A DNA stretch of 22,856 nucleotides, from NCBI GenBank assembly GCA_045595845.1, contig JAZOBF010000034.1:1-22856 (forward strand), in the 5' to 3' direction. Shown in pieces: positions 14,706 through 22,249 of this stretch; the stretch's first letter is position 1; each line of letters begins with the position of its first letter. The translations under genes and the position numbers were made by a program. The notes beneath the pieces are model-generated. The model searched no databases. It was not told where the DNA came from and was given only the letters and a program-made list of their open reading frames with translations. This DNA is from RGIG3009 sp045595845 (GTDB taxonomy: Bacteria; Bacillota; Clostridia; Oscillospirales; Acutalibacteraceae).

Positions 14706-15683
14706 ATGACAAAATACGGCATACGGATAGTGGGGTTACTGATGAGTGTAGCCTTGCTGTGCAGCGGTTGCGGCGGTACCGATGACGGTACTACCACGAC
14801 TACGGATACCACGACGACCACCATCCCGACCACTACCACCACATTGACTCCGACTTCCACGCAGAAGGCGGAAGCGGCGAGCGGACTTTTGGTGAATTGT
14901 CCCGATGGCAAGCAGGTGGACTCCGAGCTGCTTGCCCGCTTGAAGGCGGCGTGCAGTGCGCATAAAAACGAATTGTCGTTCTATTATAAGGATTTGGTGA
15001 GCGGGTACAGCATTGAGTTCCGTGCGGATCAAATCTATCAAACGGCAAGTGTTATTAAAGCACCGTATGTCCGGTATTTGCTGGAAACGGTGAATGTGGA
15101 TCTTAATAAGAAACTCAAAATGACCAAAAAGCAGGGGGGCTCGAGCCATATCGACGACAAGCCGATGGGCACGGAGTTTACCGTAAAAGAGCTGATGGAG
15201 TATGCGATCCGTTACAGTGATAACACCGCATACTATATGTTAAATGAAGAATTCGGGTTTGCCGGATTTAACGCTTACGCGGACATGCTTGGCATTCGTG
15301 CCAATGCGACAAACAAGCTGACATTGGTATTTCCGAAACCGCGTTTCGGTTATTTGTCGGCGCGGGATGCGGGCTTGTATTTTGAGGATATTGCCAAGTA
15401 CATCGAACAGGGCAGCGAGAATGCGAAAATGCTGAAAAGCTGGCTTACGACTACGACGGTCGAGGGAATGTTGGCGGAGGCGCTCGGCGACACCTACGAG
15501 GTGGCGCATAAGTACGGTGAACAAGGCAGTCAGGCGTACCACGATGCGGCAATCGTATATGCGCCGCAACCGTATGTGCTGAGTATTTTGTCGACACTTG
15601 AGCCTTATGCGGACGAATCCAACAGAGTGTTTTCCAATGTGGCGACGCTGATTGATGCGATTCAGACGCAGTTGCATGCGTAA
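14706..15683 (+). CDS. Class A beta-lactamase-fold serine hydrolase lipoprotein
   Basis: This 325-residue lipoprotein has lipobox LCSGC with Cys22 and a Thr-rich linker (29-52). The beta-lactamase-like domain (about 68-325) has Ser115-Val-Ile-Lys118 (SxxK), Ser171-Asp-Asn173 (SDN) and Lys269-Tyr-Gly271 in place of the KTG box. No Glu equivalent to Glu166 of the omega loop is visible between 190 and 225, so efficient beta-lactam hydrolysis is unlikely. A DD-peptidase, esterase or non-catalytic cell-surface role is more probable. The ATG at 14706 follows AAAGGCGG; an upstream TTG (14679) is less likely. proB begins 15 nt after its stop, which places it first in the proline operon. Confidence 0.82.
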   Translation: MTKYGIRIVGLLMSVALLCSGCGGTDDGTTTTTDTTTTTIPTTTTTLTPTSTQKAEAASGLLVNCPDGKQVDSELLARLKAACSAHKNELSFYYKDLVSGYSIEFRADQIYQTASVIKAPYVRYLLETVNVDLNKKLKMTKKQGGSSHIDDKPMGTEFTVKELMEYAIRYSDNTAYYMLNEEFGFAGFNAYADMLGIRANATNKLTLVFPKPRFGYLSARDAGLYFEDIAKYIEQGSENAKMLKSWLTTTTVEGMLAEALGDTYEVAHKYGEQGSQAYHDAAIVYAPQPYVLSILSTLEPYADESNRVFSNVATLIDAIQTQLHA

Positions 15684-15698
15684 GCGAGGGAAAGTAGA

Positions 15699-16475
15699 AT
15701 GCGAATTGTAATAAAGGTTGGAACATCCACACTGGCACACGCAACAGGACGTATCAATATCCGTCGTGTTGAGCAGTTGTGTAAAGTGATGAGCGATTTA
15801 AAAAATGCCGGACATGAGGTGGTTCTCGTATCGTCCGGTGCCATCGGTATGGGCGTTGGTAAGCTATCGCTCAAAGAGCGCCCGACCGATATGGCGACCA
15901 AGCAAGCCGCCGCAGCGGTCGGGCAATGTGAGCTCATGTATACATACGATAAATTATTTGCGGAATACAATCACACCGTAGCTCAGATTTTGCTGACGGG
16001 CGACGATTTGAAGGATGATAAACGGCGCGCGAATTTCCATCAAACATTATTCCGTTTGTTGGAATTGGAGGCGTTGCCGATCATCAACGAAAACGATACG
16101 GTAGCGACCGAGGAGATTAGCATCGGGGATAACGATACATTGGGTGCTATTGTGGCGGTGAATGCCGGTGCGGATCTGCTGGTGTTGTTGTCGGATATTG
16201 ACGGTTTGTACGATGCCGATCCGCATTCCCATCCCGATGCGCGACTCATTCCTCTTGTCAGCGAGTTGAGTCGAGAGGTGCTGGCACTTGCGGGCGGTGC
16301 GGGTTCGAAACTCGGTACCGGTGGTATGGCAACCAAGTTGCATGCGGCACAGATCGTGACCGAAGCGGGTATTGATATGGTGATTACCAACGGCGAGCAC
16401 CCTGAAGTGTTATACGATATTGCGGCGGGTAAGTCGATCGGTACGCGGTTTTGCGGGAAGAAGGTGTCGGTGTGA
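15699..16475 (+). CDS. proB: Glutamate 5-kinase
   Basis: The 258-residue enzyme phosphorylates L-glutamate to gamma-glutamyl phosphate, the first step of proline synthesis. The amino acid kinase fold shows VIKVGTSTL at 4-12, SSGAIGMG at 45-52, NENDTVATEEI at 130-140 with GDNDTLGA at 143-150, and LLSDIDGLYDADP at 163-175. It is the short form, lacking the C-terminal PUA domain of the roughly 370-residue E. coli type. GAGGGAAAG precedes the ATG. Its TGA overlaps the GTG start of proA by 4 nt (GTGA), indicating translational coupling. Confidence 0.96.
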   Translation: MRIVIKVGTSTLAHATGRINIRRVEQLCKVMSDLKNAGHEVVLVSSGAIGMGVGKLSLKERPTDMATKQAAAAVGQCELMYTYDKLFAEYNHTVAQILLTGDDLKDDKRRANFHQTLFRLLELEALPIINENDTVATEEISIGDNDTLGAIVAVNAGADLLVLLSDIDGLYDADPHSHPDARLIPLVSELSREVLALAGGAGSKLGTGGMATKLHAAQIVTEAGIDMVITNGEHPEVLYDIAAGKSIGTRFCGKKVSV

Positions 16476-17704
16476 CGACACAGGACATTTTGCAAGCGGC
16501 AAAGAAGACCTGTTCACAGGCTGTGCTGTTGACAACCGCAAAGAAAAATGAAGCACTCTTGGCGATGGCGGATGCGCTTATTGCCCATACCGATCGCATT
16601 TTGGCAGCGAATATTTTAGATGTTGAGGCCGCAAAAGATTTGTTATCTGCCGTCATGGTGGATCGTTTAGCGTTGACGGCACAGCGCATTGAGGGAATGG
16701 CAGAGGGTATCCGCGAAGTGGCGGCATTGCCCGATCCCGTCGGTCAAACGATGGAACGCATTGACCGTGAAAACGGGTTGGTGATTGAAAAAGTCAGCGT
16801 ACCGATGGGCGTTACGGCGATGATTTACGAGAGCCGACCGAATGTGACCTCCGATGCGGCGGCATTGGCGTTTAAGAGCGGTAATGTATGCGTACTGCGT
16901 GGCGGAAAAGAAGCCTTTCGCTCGTCGCAGGCCATCGTAGATGCCTTGCACGACGGGTTGCGACAGGTGGGGCTTCCCGAAACGATGATTCAGTTGGTAC
17001 AGGATACCACCCGTGCGAGCGCCAACGAACTGATGACTGCCGTAGGACTTGTAGATTTGCTGATTCCGCGCGGCGGTGCGGGATTGATTCGTGCCTGTGT
17101 AGAAAATGCGTTGGTGCCGTGTATTGAAACCGGTACGGGTATCTGCCATATCTATGTGGATGCCGATGCCGACTTTGAGAAGGCGCTAACCATTATTGAA
17201 AATGCGAAAACCAGCCGTCCGTCGGTTTGTAATGCGGCGGAAGTATGCTTGATACACGCGGATATCGCGTCGGAATTTTTGCCGAAGTTGCATGAGCGGC
17301 TCGGCGACCGCGTGGAATTGCGGTTGGATACGCGCGCCGCGACGGTTATTGATGGTACACCTGCCGGTGAGCAAGATTTTGATACCGAGTTTTTGGATTA
17401 TATTTTAGCGGTCGGTGTGGTGGACGATGTGAATGCGGCAATGGCGCATATCGGCAAACACTCTACCGGACACAGTGAAGCCATTATCACCGAGAATGCG
17501 GACACGGCGGCGAAATTTACGGCGGCGGTAGACAGCGCGGCCGTGTATGTAAATGCGTCGACACGGTTTACCGACGGCGGTGAGTTCGGACTTGGTTGTG
17601 AAATCGGTATTTCTACGCAAAAATTGCACGCGCGCGGACCGATGGGTTTGCGCGAACTAACGACTTATAAATATATTATCCGTGGTGACGGACAGGTAAG
17701 GTGA
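16472..17704 (+). CDS. proA: Gamma-glutamyl phosphate reductase
   Basis: The 410-residue aldehyde-dehydrogenase-superfamily enzyme reduces gamma-glutamyl phosphate to glutamate semialdehyde with NADPH. Visible features are VPMGVTAMIYESRPNVTSDA at 110-129, LRGGKEA at 142-148, and SVCNAAEV at 251-258 with catalytic Cys253. EFGLGCEIGISTQKLHARGP at 371-390 is the family's C-terminal signature. The GTG at 16472 is preceded by AAGG at 16461-16464 and overlaps the proB stop. Its own stop at 17702-17704 lies 5 nt before the likely ATG of proC. Confidence 0.96.
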   Translation: MTTQDILQAAKKTCSQAVLLTTAKKNEALLAMADALIAHTDRILAANILDVEAAKDLLSAVMVDRLALTAQRIEGMAEGIREVAALPDPVGQTMERIDRENGLVIEKVSVPMGVTAMIYESRPNVTSDAAALAFKSGNVCVLRGGKEAFRSSQAIVDALHDGLRQVGLPETMIQLVQDTTRASANELMTAVGLVDLLIPRGGAGLIRACVENALVPCIETGTGICHIYVDADADFEKALTIIENAKTSRPSVCNAAEVCLIHADIASEFLPKLHERLGDRVELRLDTRAATVIDGTPAGEQDFDTEFLDYILAVGVVDDVNAAMAHIGKHSTGHSEAIITENADTAAKFTAAVDSAAVYVNASTRFTDGGEFGLGCEIGISTQKLHARGPMGLRELTTYKYIIRGDGQVR

Positions 17705-17709
17705 CAAGT

Positions 17710-18507
17710 ATGAGTAAGTATATCGTCGGGTTTATCGGTGCCGGTAACATGGGCGGCGCGTTGGCGTCGGCGGCTTGTAAGAGTGCCGAGCCCTCACAGG
17801 TGATCGTGGCAGACCGTGACGAAACAAAAGCAGCGGCATTGGCGGCGGCTTGCGGGTGCGTGGTCGGTGACAATCAAGCGGTGGTCCAAAACAGCCGTTT
17901 TGTGTTTTTGGCAGTTAAACCGCAGATGTTGTCGGCGGTGGCGGCGGAGTTGAGACCGTTTCTGACCGAAAAAGCCGTTCTCGTCAGCATGCTGGCAGGG
18001 GTTACAACCGAGCGGTTAGCGGCGGAGCTTGGTGAGCGCCCCATCATTCGCATCATGCCGAATACACCGGCGGCAATCGGTGAGGGGATGATTCTGTATA
18101 CGGCAAACGCCGCGGTATCCGAGGCGGATAAGGCGGCGTTCGTACAGCTGTTGTCGCAGGCGGGACAGCTTGATGAAATTCCCGAAGCACTCATCGATGC
18201 GGGTAGTGCCGTTTCGGGTTGCGGGCCTGCGTTTGTGTACCTGTTTGTAGAGGCGCTGGCGGATGCGGGCGTTCAATGCGGTTTGCCGCGCGATAAGGCG
18301 CTCAAGTATGCGGCGCAAACCGTATGTGGTGCGGGGCGTATGGCGGTTATCGACGGCAGACACCCCGCGGCACTCAAAGATGCGGTATGCAGTCCCGGCG
18401 GCAGCACCATTGAGGGTGTACATGCGCTTGAAGACGGTGCATTCCGCGGTCTTGTGATGAACGCTGTACAGGCATCGTTTGAAAGGACAAAAGAGTTGGG
18501 GAAATAA
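17710..18507 (+). CDS. proC: Pyrroline-5-carboxylate reductase
   Basis: The 265-residue NADPH-dependent enzyme performs the last step of proline synthesis. The N-terminal Rossmann motif GFIGAGNMGG lies at 7-16, followed by a dimerisation domain with GCGPAFVYLFVEALADAG and the P5CR signature SPGGSTIEGVHALE near the C-terminus. The start could be GTG at 17701 (overlapping proA by 4 nt, as at the proB/proA junction) or ATG at 17710. AAGGTG 6 nt before 17710 favours the ATG. With proB and proA it completes glutamate-to-proline synthesis in one operon. Confidence 0.96.
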   Translation: MSKYIVGFIGAGNMGGALASAACKSAEPSQVIVADRDETKAAALAAACGCVVGDNQAVVQNSRFVFLAVKPQMLSAVAAELRPFLTEKAVLVSMLAGVTTERLAAELGERPIIRIMPNTPAAIGEGMILYTANAAVSEADKAAFVQLLSQAGQLDEIPEALIDAGSAVSGCGPAFVYLFVEALADAGVQCGLPRDKALKYAAQTVCGAGRMAVIDGRHPAALKDAVCSPGGSTIEGVHALEDGAFRGLVMNAVQASFERTKELGK

Positions 18508-18541
18508 AAAAGAGCCGATGGCATTTGCCATCGGCTCTTTT
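18508..18541. terminator. Bidirectional terminator between proC and rpsR
   Basis: A perfect 15-bp stem (18508-18522 with 18527-18541) has a 4-nt loop. A T-run ends the stem on the + strand, and a longer one follows it on the - strand. It sits immediately after the proC stop codon and 9 nt from that of rpsR. Confidence 0.88.
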
Positions 18542-18550
18542 GCGCATTTA

Positions 18551-18817
18551 TTAATCGCTTACGAAAGGCATGAGAGCAATTTGACGGGCGCGTTTGATGG
18601 CGATGGTCAACTCTCTCTGATGACGGGCACAGGTACCGGTCACCCGACGCGGCAGGATCTTTGCACGCTCGGACACATAGCGGCGCAAGCGAGCGACATC
18701 CTTGTAGTCAATGTTTTCCACACGGTCTACACAAAACGCACATACTTTACGGCGGCCCTTGTGCATACCTCCGCGGGGACGGTCAAACTTTTCCGTCTTT
18801 TCCACTTTATCAGACAT
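18551..18817 (-). CDS. rpsR: 30S ribosomal protein S18 (Cys-containing form)
   Basis: The 88-residue basic protein has the S18 core NIDYKDVARLRRYVSERAKILPRRVTG and the ending MPFVSD. It pairs with S6 on the platform of the 30S subunit. Cys26, Cys29, Cys63 and His66 form a CxxC...CxxH set, the putative zinc-binding (C+) version of S18, unlike the Cys-free Bacillus form. AAAGGAGG lies 8 nt before the ATG. It is the last gene of the rpsF-ssb-rpsR operon, 38 nt after ssb. Confidence 0.97.
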   Translation of the reverse strand: MSDKVEKTEKFDRPRGGMHKGRRKVCAFCVDRVENIDYKDVARLRRYVSERAKILPRRVTGTCARHQRELTIAIKRARQIALMPFVSD

Positions 18818-18855
18818 GGGTGATTCCTCCTTTAATTCAGACTATCGAGCGGTCC

Positions 18856-19296
18856 TCAGAACGGCAGATCGTCATCGGTGACGATTTCTTCAAAGTCACC
18901 GTTGTCGGCGGTTGAAAACGCCGGAGCCGGTTCGTTATAAGCGGGGACCTGAGAATCCGTACGGGGCGCACCGGCACCGCTCTTGGATTCGGCAAAGAAT
19001 GCATTATCGACGACTACTTCGAACACGGTGCGATTGTTACCGTTCTTATCGGTGTAAGAACGGCTTTGCAGAGAGCCCTGCAAAGCAATACGCTGACCTT
19101 TTTGGAAGTAGCGGCAGATAAATTCCGCTGTGTTACGCCAAGCAACGCAATTGATGAAATCGGTCTGACGCTCCGCGCCTTTCGGTTGATAGGTGCGGTC
19201 AACAGCGACGGTGAAACTGGTCACAGAGACACCGTTGGTGGTGGACTTTTGTTCAGGAGTCGCGGTGAGGCGACCTAACAGGCATACAACATTCAT
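18856..19296 (-). CDS. ssb: Single-stranded DNA-binding protein
   Basis: This 146-residue SSB has an OB fold at about 1-105 (MNVVCLLGRLTATPE at the N-terminus, DFINCVAWRNTAEF at 46-59, QGSLQSRSY at 73-81). A flexible Ala/Pro/Gly tail follows and ends in DDDLPF, the acidic tip that recruits replication and repair proteins. AAGGAGG precedes the ATG by 7 nt. It lies between rpsF (12 nt upstream) and rpsR in the conserved operon. Confidence 0.97.
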   Translation of the reverse strand: MNVVCLLGRLTATPEQKSTTNGVSVTSFTVAVDRTYQPKGAERQTDFINCVAWRNTAEFICRYFQKGQRIALQGSLQSRSYTDKNGNNRTVFEVVVDNAFFAESKSGAGAPRTDSQVPAYNEPAPAFSTADNGDFEEIVTDDDLPF

Positions 19297-19308
19297 GTGA
19301 AAGCCTCC

Positions 19309-19605
19309 TTACTTGTCCTTGCGGACCACAAGGGAACGCAGAACACCGTCTGTGATCTGAGCCTTGCGCTCCAGTTCTGCCGGAAACTCGGGGCCGCTGA
19401 CAAAATTGTACAGCACATAGTAACCCTCGGTTTCATCTGCAATCGGGTACGCCAAACGGCGCTTACCCCATTCGTCGATCTCGCCGATCTCCGAATTCTC
19501 CGCGATCAGGGTCTTGAATTTCTCAACCATGGCGGGGACGCCTTCTTCTCCTAAAGTCAAGGAGAAAATGAAGACGGCTTCATAGGAACCTTTTACTGTG
19601 GGCAT
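19309..19605 (-). CDS. rpsF: 30S ribosomal protein S6
   Basis: The 98-residue S6 has the typical YEAVFIFSLTLGEE start, EWGKRRLAYPIADETEGYYVLYNF at about 45-68, and an LRSLVVRKDK end. It binds 16S rRNA as a heterodimer with S18. GGAGG lies 7 nt before the ATG. It is first in the operon, after a structured leader of about 80 nt with a strong promoter. Confidence 0.97.
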   Translation of the reverse strand: MPTVKGSYEAVFIFSLTLGEEGVPAMVEKFKTLIAENSEIGEIDEWGKRRLAYPIADETEGYYVLYNFVSGPEFPAELERKAQITDGVLRSLVVRKDK

Positions 19606-19625
19606 AGTTGCACCTCCTCTTGGTC

Positions 19626-19672
19626 TATGGCCCCCTCACTCCGGAAGGGGCAAGGATATACGGTTTTCCATA
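19626..19672 (-). promoter_or_regulatory. Candidate S6:S18 autoregulatory leader motif
   Basis: In the rpsF 5' UTR, UAUGG (complement of 19668-19672) can pair with CCAUA (complement of 19626-19630). This encloses a 5'-side bulge that contains CCG (complement of 19661-19663) and a GCCCC/GGGG hairpin. A CCG in a bulge between a stem and a hairpin is the described S6:S18-binding motif in such operons, mimicking 16S rRNA. An alternative pairing of CCUUG with CAAGAGG could mask the ribosome binding site. The fold was judged by eye, and the bulge is longer than ideal. Confidence 0.5.
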
Positions 19673-19692
19673 AGGCAGAAAATCGCTGTATA

Positions 19693-19721
19693 ATTATAGC
19701 AACCAAATTCTCAGCCGTCAA
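19693..19721 (-). promoter_or_regulatory. Sigma-A promoter of rpsF-ssb-rpsR
   Basis: On the - strand there is TTGACG, a 17-bp spacer and perfect TATAAT. The transcription start is expected near 19686. It stands back to back with the prfB promoter. Confidence 0.82.
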
Positions 19722-19739
19722 CCCTTTTTTAAAAAAATC

Positions 19740-19768
19740 TTTACTTTCCCGATACGGTGGCATATAAT
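19740..19768 (+). promoter_or_regulatory. Sigma-A promoter of prfB
   Basis: TTTACT at 19740-19745, a 17-bp spacer and perfect TATAAT at 19763-19768. It lies 33 bp before the start codon. Confidence 0.65.
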
Positions 19769-19800
19769 AGAAGCACTGACCTCCAGAAAGGATTTAGGAT

Positions 19801-20925
19801 ATGCTGCAATTTGAAGAATTGGCTCTTCGGCTCGAAGGGATTTTGCCGGAGATTGAAAAATTGTCCGAGGCAATCGGGCTTGCGGAAATGAAAAGAGAAC
19901 TCGCGGAGTTGGATATGCGTGCCGCTGAGCCGGGATTCTGGGATAATATGGAGAAAGCACAGAGCGTGACACAACGCGCCGCGAACCTGAAAGACAGAAT
20001 CGAACGGTATGAGCGCTTGGTAACCGAGTATCACGATACACTGACGCTGATTGAGCTCGCAGACGAGGAAGCAGATCTGTCGTTGTTAGAGGAATGCACG
20101 ACGGCTGTGGAGCATATTGAGGCCGAGACTGAGAGTCAGCGGTTAGGCACCTTACTGACAGGCGAATACGATTCTCACAATGCGATTTTGACATTCCATG
20201 CGGGTTCGGGCGGAACCGAGGCGCAGGATTGGGCAGAAATGCTGTACCGTATGTACACGCATTGGGCAGAAAAACACGGGTTTGCCTATAAAATACTGGA
20301 TTATCAAGATGGTGACGAAGCAGGACTGAAAAGTGCCAGTATTCAGGTCAACGGCGAAAATGCATACGGATACCTCAAAGGCGAAGCGGGTGTGCATCGT
20401 CTCGTGCGTGTATCCCCGTTTGATGCCGCAGGGCGTCGGCACACTTCGTTTTCGGCGCTGGAGGTTGTCCCTGAGCTGGACAACAGTGTGGATATTGAGA
20501 TTCGTCCCGAAGATATTAAAATGGATGTATTTCGTTCCAGCGGTGCGGGCGGTCAGCATATCAACAAGACCTCCTCTGCCGTGCGGTTGACGCATATCCC
20601 CACCGGTATTGTGGTGGCCTGTCAGACTGAGCGCAGTCAGTTCCAAAACCGTGATACGGCTATGAATATGCTGAAAGCGAAATTGATGAAAATTAAAGAG
20701 CAAGAGCATCTTGACCGCATTGAAGATATTAAGGGCGTGCAGGCACAGATCGCTTGGGGCAGTCAAATTCGCTCGTATGTGTTTATGCCGTATACGCTTG
20801 CCAAGGACCACCGTACCGGCTACGAAATGGGGAATATTAACGCGGTCATGGACGGAGAATTGGATGGGTTTATCAATGCGTACTTGACCGCATCTGCCAA
20901 CGGCACTTTGGGATACAAAGAGTAA
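19801..20925 (+). CDS. prfB: Peptide chain release factor 2
   Basis: The 374-residue factor recognises UGA and UAA stop codons and triggers peptide release. The helical domain 1 spans about 1-110. SPF at 205-207 is the RF2 stop-codon tripeptide, and SSGAGGQHINK at 246-256 has the catalytic GGQ (250-252). The reading frame is continuous: there is no in-frame UGA or CUUUGA slippery site around codon 25, where many RF2 genes need a +1 frameshift. AAAGGA lies 8-9 nt before the ATG. secA, a frequent neighbour, is not adjacent here. Confidence 0.97.
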   Translation: MLQFEELALRLEGILPEIEKLSEAIGLAEMKRELAELDMRAAEPGFWDNMEKAQSVTQRAANLKDRIERYERLVTEYHDTLTLIELADEEADLSLLEECTTAVEHIEAETESQRLGTLLTGEYDSHNAILTFHAGSGGTEAQDWAEMLYRMYTHWAEKHGFAYKILDYQDGDEAGLKSASIQVNGENAYGYLKGEAGVHRLVRVSPFDAAGRRHTSFSALEVVPELDNSVDIEIRPEDIKMDVFRSSGAGGQHINKTSSAVRLTHIPTGIVVACQTERSQFQNRDTAMNMLKAKLMKIKEQEHLDRIEDIKGVQAQIAWGSQIRSYVFMPYTLAKDHRTGYEMGNINAVMDGELDGFINAYLTASANGTLGYKE

Positions 20926-20960
20926 GTATTCGTCCGTTTGTGTTCTAAAAGTGCGGATTG

Positions 20961-20988
20961 TTGACATTTTTGTCCAATCTGTTATACT
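20961..20988 (+). promoter_or_regulatory. Sigma-A promoter of the NahK-like kinase gene
   Basis: Perfect TTGACA at 20961-20966, a 16-bp spacer and TATACT at 20983-20988. It lies downstream of a possible earlier start (20951), which therefore cannot be used from this promoter. Confidence 0.72.
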
Positions 20989-21022
20989 AATGAATACTGA
21001 CATAGTTGAAAAGAGGGATGGC

Positions 21023-22123
21023 ATGGACTTCCAACCGATTGCCGATCATTTCGGTATTACCGGTGTGATTGCGCATACAGAGGAGATCCATTCGGGCAAT
21101 ATCAATCGGACCTTTTTAGTGGCGGTCCAACAAGCCGACACACAAAAAGAATATGTATTTCAACGCATCAATACTTTTGTGTTTAAAAAGCCTGAGGAGG
21201 TTATGGATAATATCCTCAAGGTGACGGAGCATATTAAGGCAAAATTGCTTACCGCGCACGGTTGTTATGACCGGCGGGTGTTGTCTTTTTTGGTGGGACA
21301 TGACGGGAAACCGTATTACTACACGGCAAGCAACAAACATTTTTGGCGCGTGTACGAGTATATTAACCATGCCGTTGCTTACAATCAGGTTATTAAACCC
21401 GAACTGTTTTATGAGGCAGGACGGTCATTTGGCGAGTTTCAGGATTGGCTGTCGGACTTTCCCGCACAATCCCTTGCCGAAATCATTCCGAATTTCCACA
21501 ACACGCCCGAACGGTATAAAACTTTTCACCGCTCGGTGGAGCAAAACGCCGTCGGCCGTCGTACACAGGTGGAAGACGAGATTCGATTTTTATTGGATCG
21601 TGAAGCGGAATGCAGTGTCTTGGAGGAAAAACTTCAAACGGGCGAGATTCCGTATCGTGTGACGCATAATGACACGAAAATCAATAACATTTTATTTGAT
21701 TGTCATACCGATAAGGCCATTTGCGTGATTGACTTGGATACGGTTATGCCGGGTACGGCGCTGTATGATTTTGGTGATGCCGTGCGGTACGGTGCTTCAA
21801 CGGCGCTCGAGGATGAACGCGATCTGTCCAAGGTTTCGTTTAACCTGGAGCTGTATGAGCAGTTCACAAAAGGGTTCTTGGAGTCGATGGGCGACTCCAT
21901 GACGGAGGCGGAGATCGCCTTATTGCCCCAGGGCGCCAAAATCATGACATTGGAATTGGCAACAAGGTTTTTGGCGGATTATCTGGACGGGGATGTGTAT
22001 TTTAAAACCAACAGCGACGATCATAATCTGGTGCGTGCGCGCACCCAGATCCAGCTTGTCCGTGATATTGAGGCGAAATGGGACCAATTACAGGAGATCA
22101 CGGCGCGTTGCTGCGGTCGTTAA
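21023..22123 (+). CDS. APH-family phosphotransferase, NahK-like (N-acetylhexosamine 1-kinase-type)
   Basis: The 366-residue protein has an aminoglycoside-phosphotransferase/choline-kinase fold. A nucleotide-binding N-lobe (about 15-110) begins SGNINRTFLV; VFQRIN at 45-50 would supply the ATP-binding region. The catalytic loop HNDTKINN at 215-222 fits HxDxxxxN (Asp217), and VIDLDTVMPGTALYDFGD at 235-252 holds the metal-binding Asp. The combination NDTKINNILF + IDLDTVMPG is that of N-acetylhexosamine 1-kinases rather than drug-modifying enzymes. The substrate is inferred. No lacto-N-biose phosphorylase or sugar transporter is adjacent. The ATG at 21023 follows AAAGAGGG. Confidence 0.8.
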   Translation: MDFQPIADHFGITGVIAHTEEIHSGNINRTFLVAVQQADTQKEYVFQRINTFVFKKPEEVMDNILKVTEHIKAKLLTAHGCYDRRVLSFLVGHDGKPYYYTASNKHFWRVYEYINHAVAYNQVIKPELFYEAGRSFGEFQDWLSDFPAQSLAEIIPNFHNTPERYKTFHRSVEQNAVGRRTQVEDEIRFLLDREAECSVLEEKLQTGEIPYRVTHNDTKINNILFDCHTDKAICVIDLDTVMPGTALYDFGDAVRYGASTALEDERDLSKVSFNLELYEQFTKGFLESMGDSMTEAEIALLPQGAKIMTLELATRFLADYLDGDVYFKTNSDDHNLVRARTQIQLVRDIEAKWDQLQEITARCCGR

Positions 22124-22140
22124 CAAAATGATACATAACA

Positions 22141-22176
22141 GAGCACGGCTTTGACAAAAGCCGTGCTCTCTTTTTG
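22141..22176 (+). terminator. Terminator after the NahK-like kinase gene
   Basis: A perfect 12-bp stem (22141-22152 with 22157-22168) has a GACA loop and is followed by TCTTTTTG. It separates the kinase from murI. Confidence 0.88.
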
Positions 22177-22187
22177 CGTTTTGGTGG

Positions 22188-22216
22188 TTGTATTTCGGCA
22201 TGGAATGTGGTAAAGT
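22188..22216 (+). promoter_or_regulatory. Weak candidate promoter of murI
   Basis: TTGTAT at 22188-22193, a 17-bp spacer and TAAAGT at 22211-22216. Both boxes match only partly, but a promoter is needed because a terminator precedes. Confidence 0.38.
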
Positions 22217-22249
22217 AATATAAATATGTGTATGAGGAGGGGATGCGAA

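Noticed and set aside
14706..15683. Functional beta-lactamase resistance gene
   Set aside because: KTG is altered, no Glu166 equivalent is visible and the gene sits in a biosynthetic operon, so resistance is not supported.
15684..15698. T-box or other proline-responsive leader before proB
   Set aside because: Only 15 nt separate proB from the preceding gene, and no T-box core (GGTGGNACCGCG-like) is seen there or upstream of 14706.
21023..22123. Aminoglycoside resistance gene
   Set aside because: The fold is shared with APH enzymes, but the catalytic and metal-binding motifs match sugar-kinase (NahK-type) members, and nothing around it suggests resistance or mobility.
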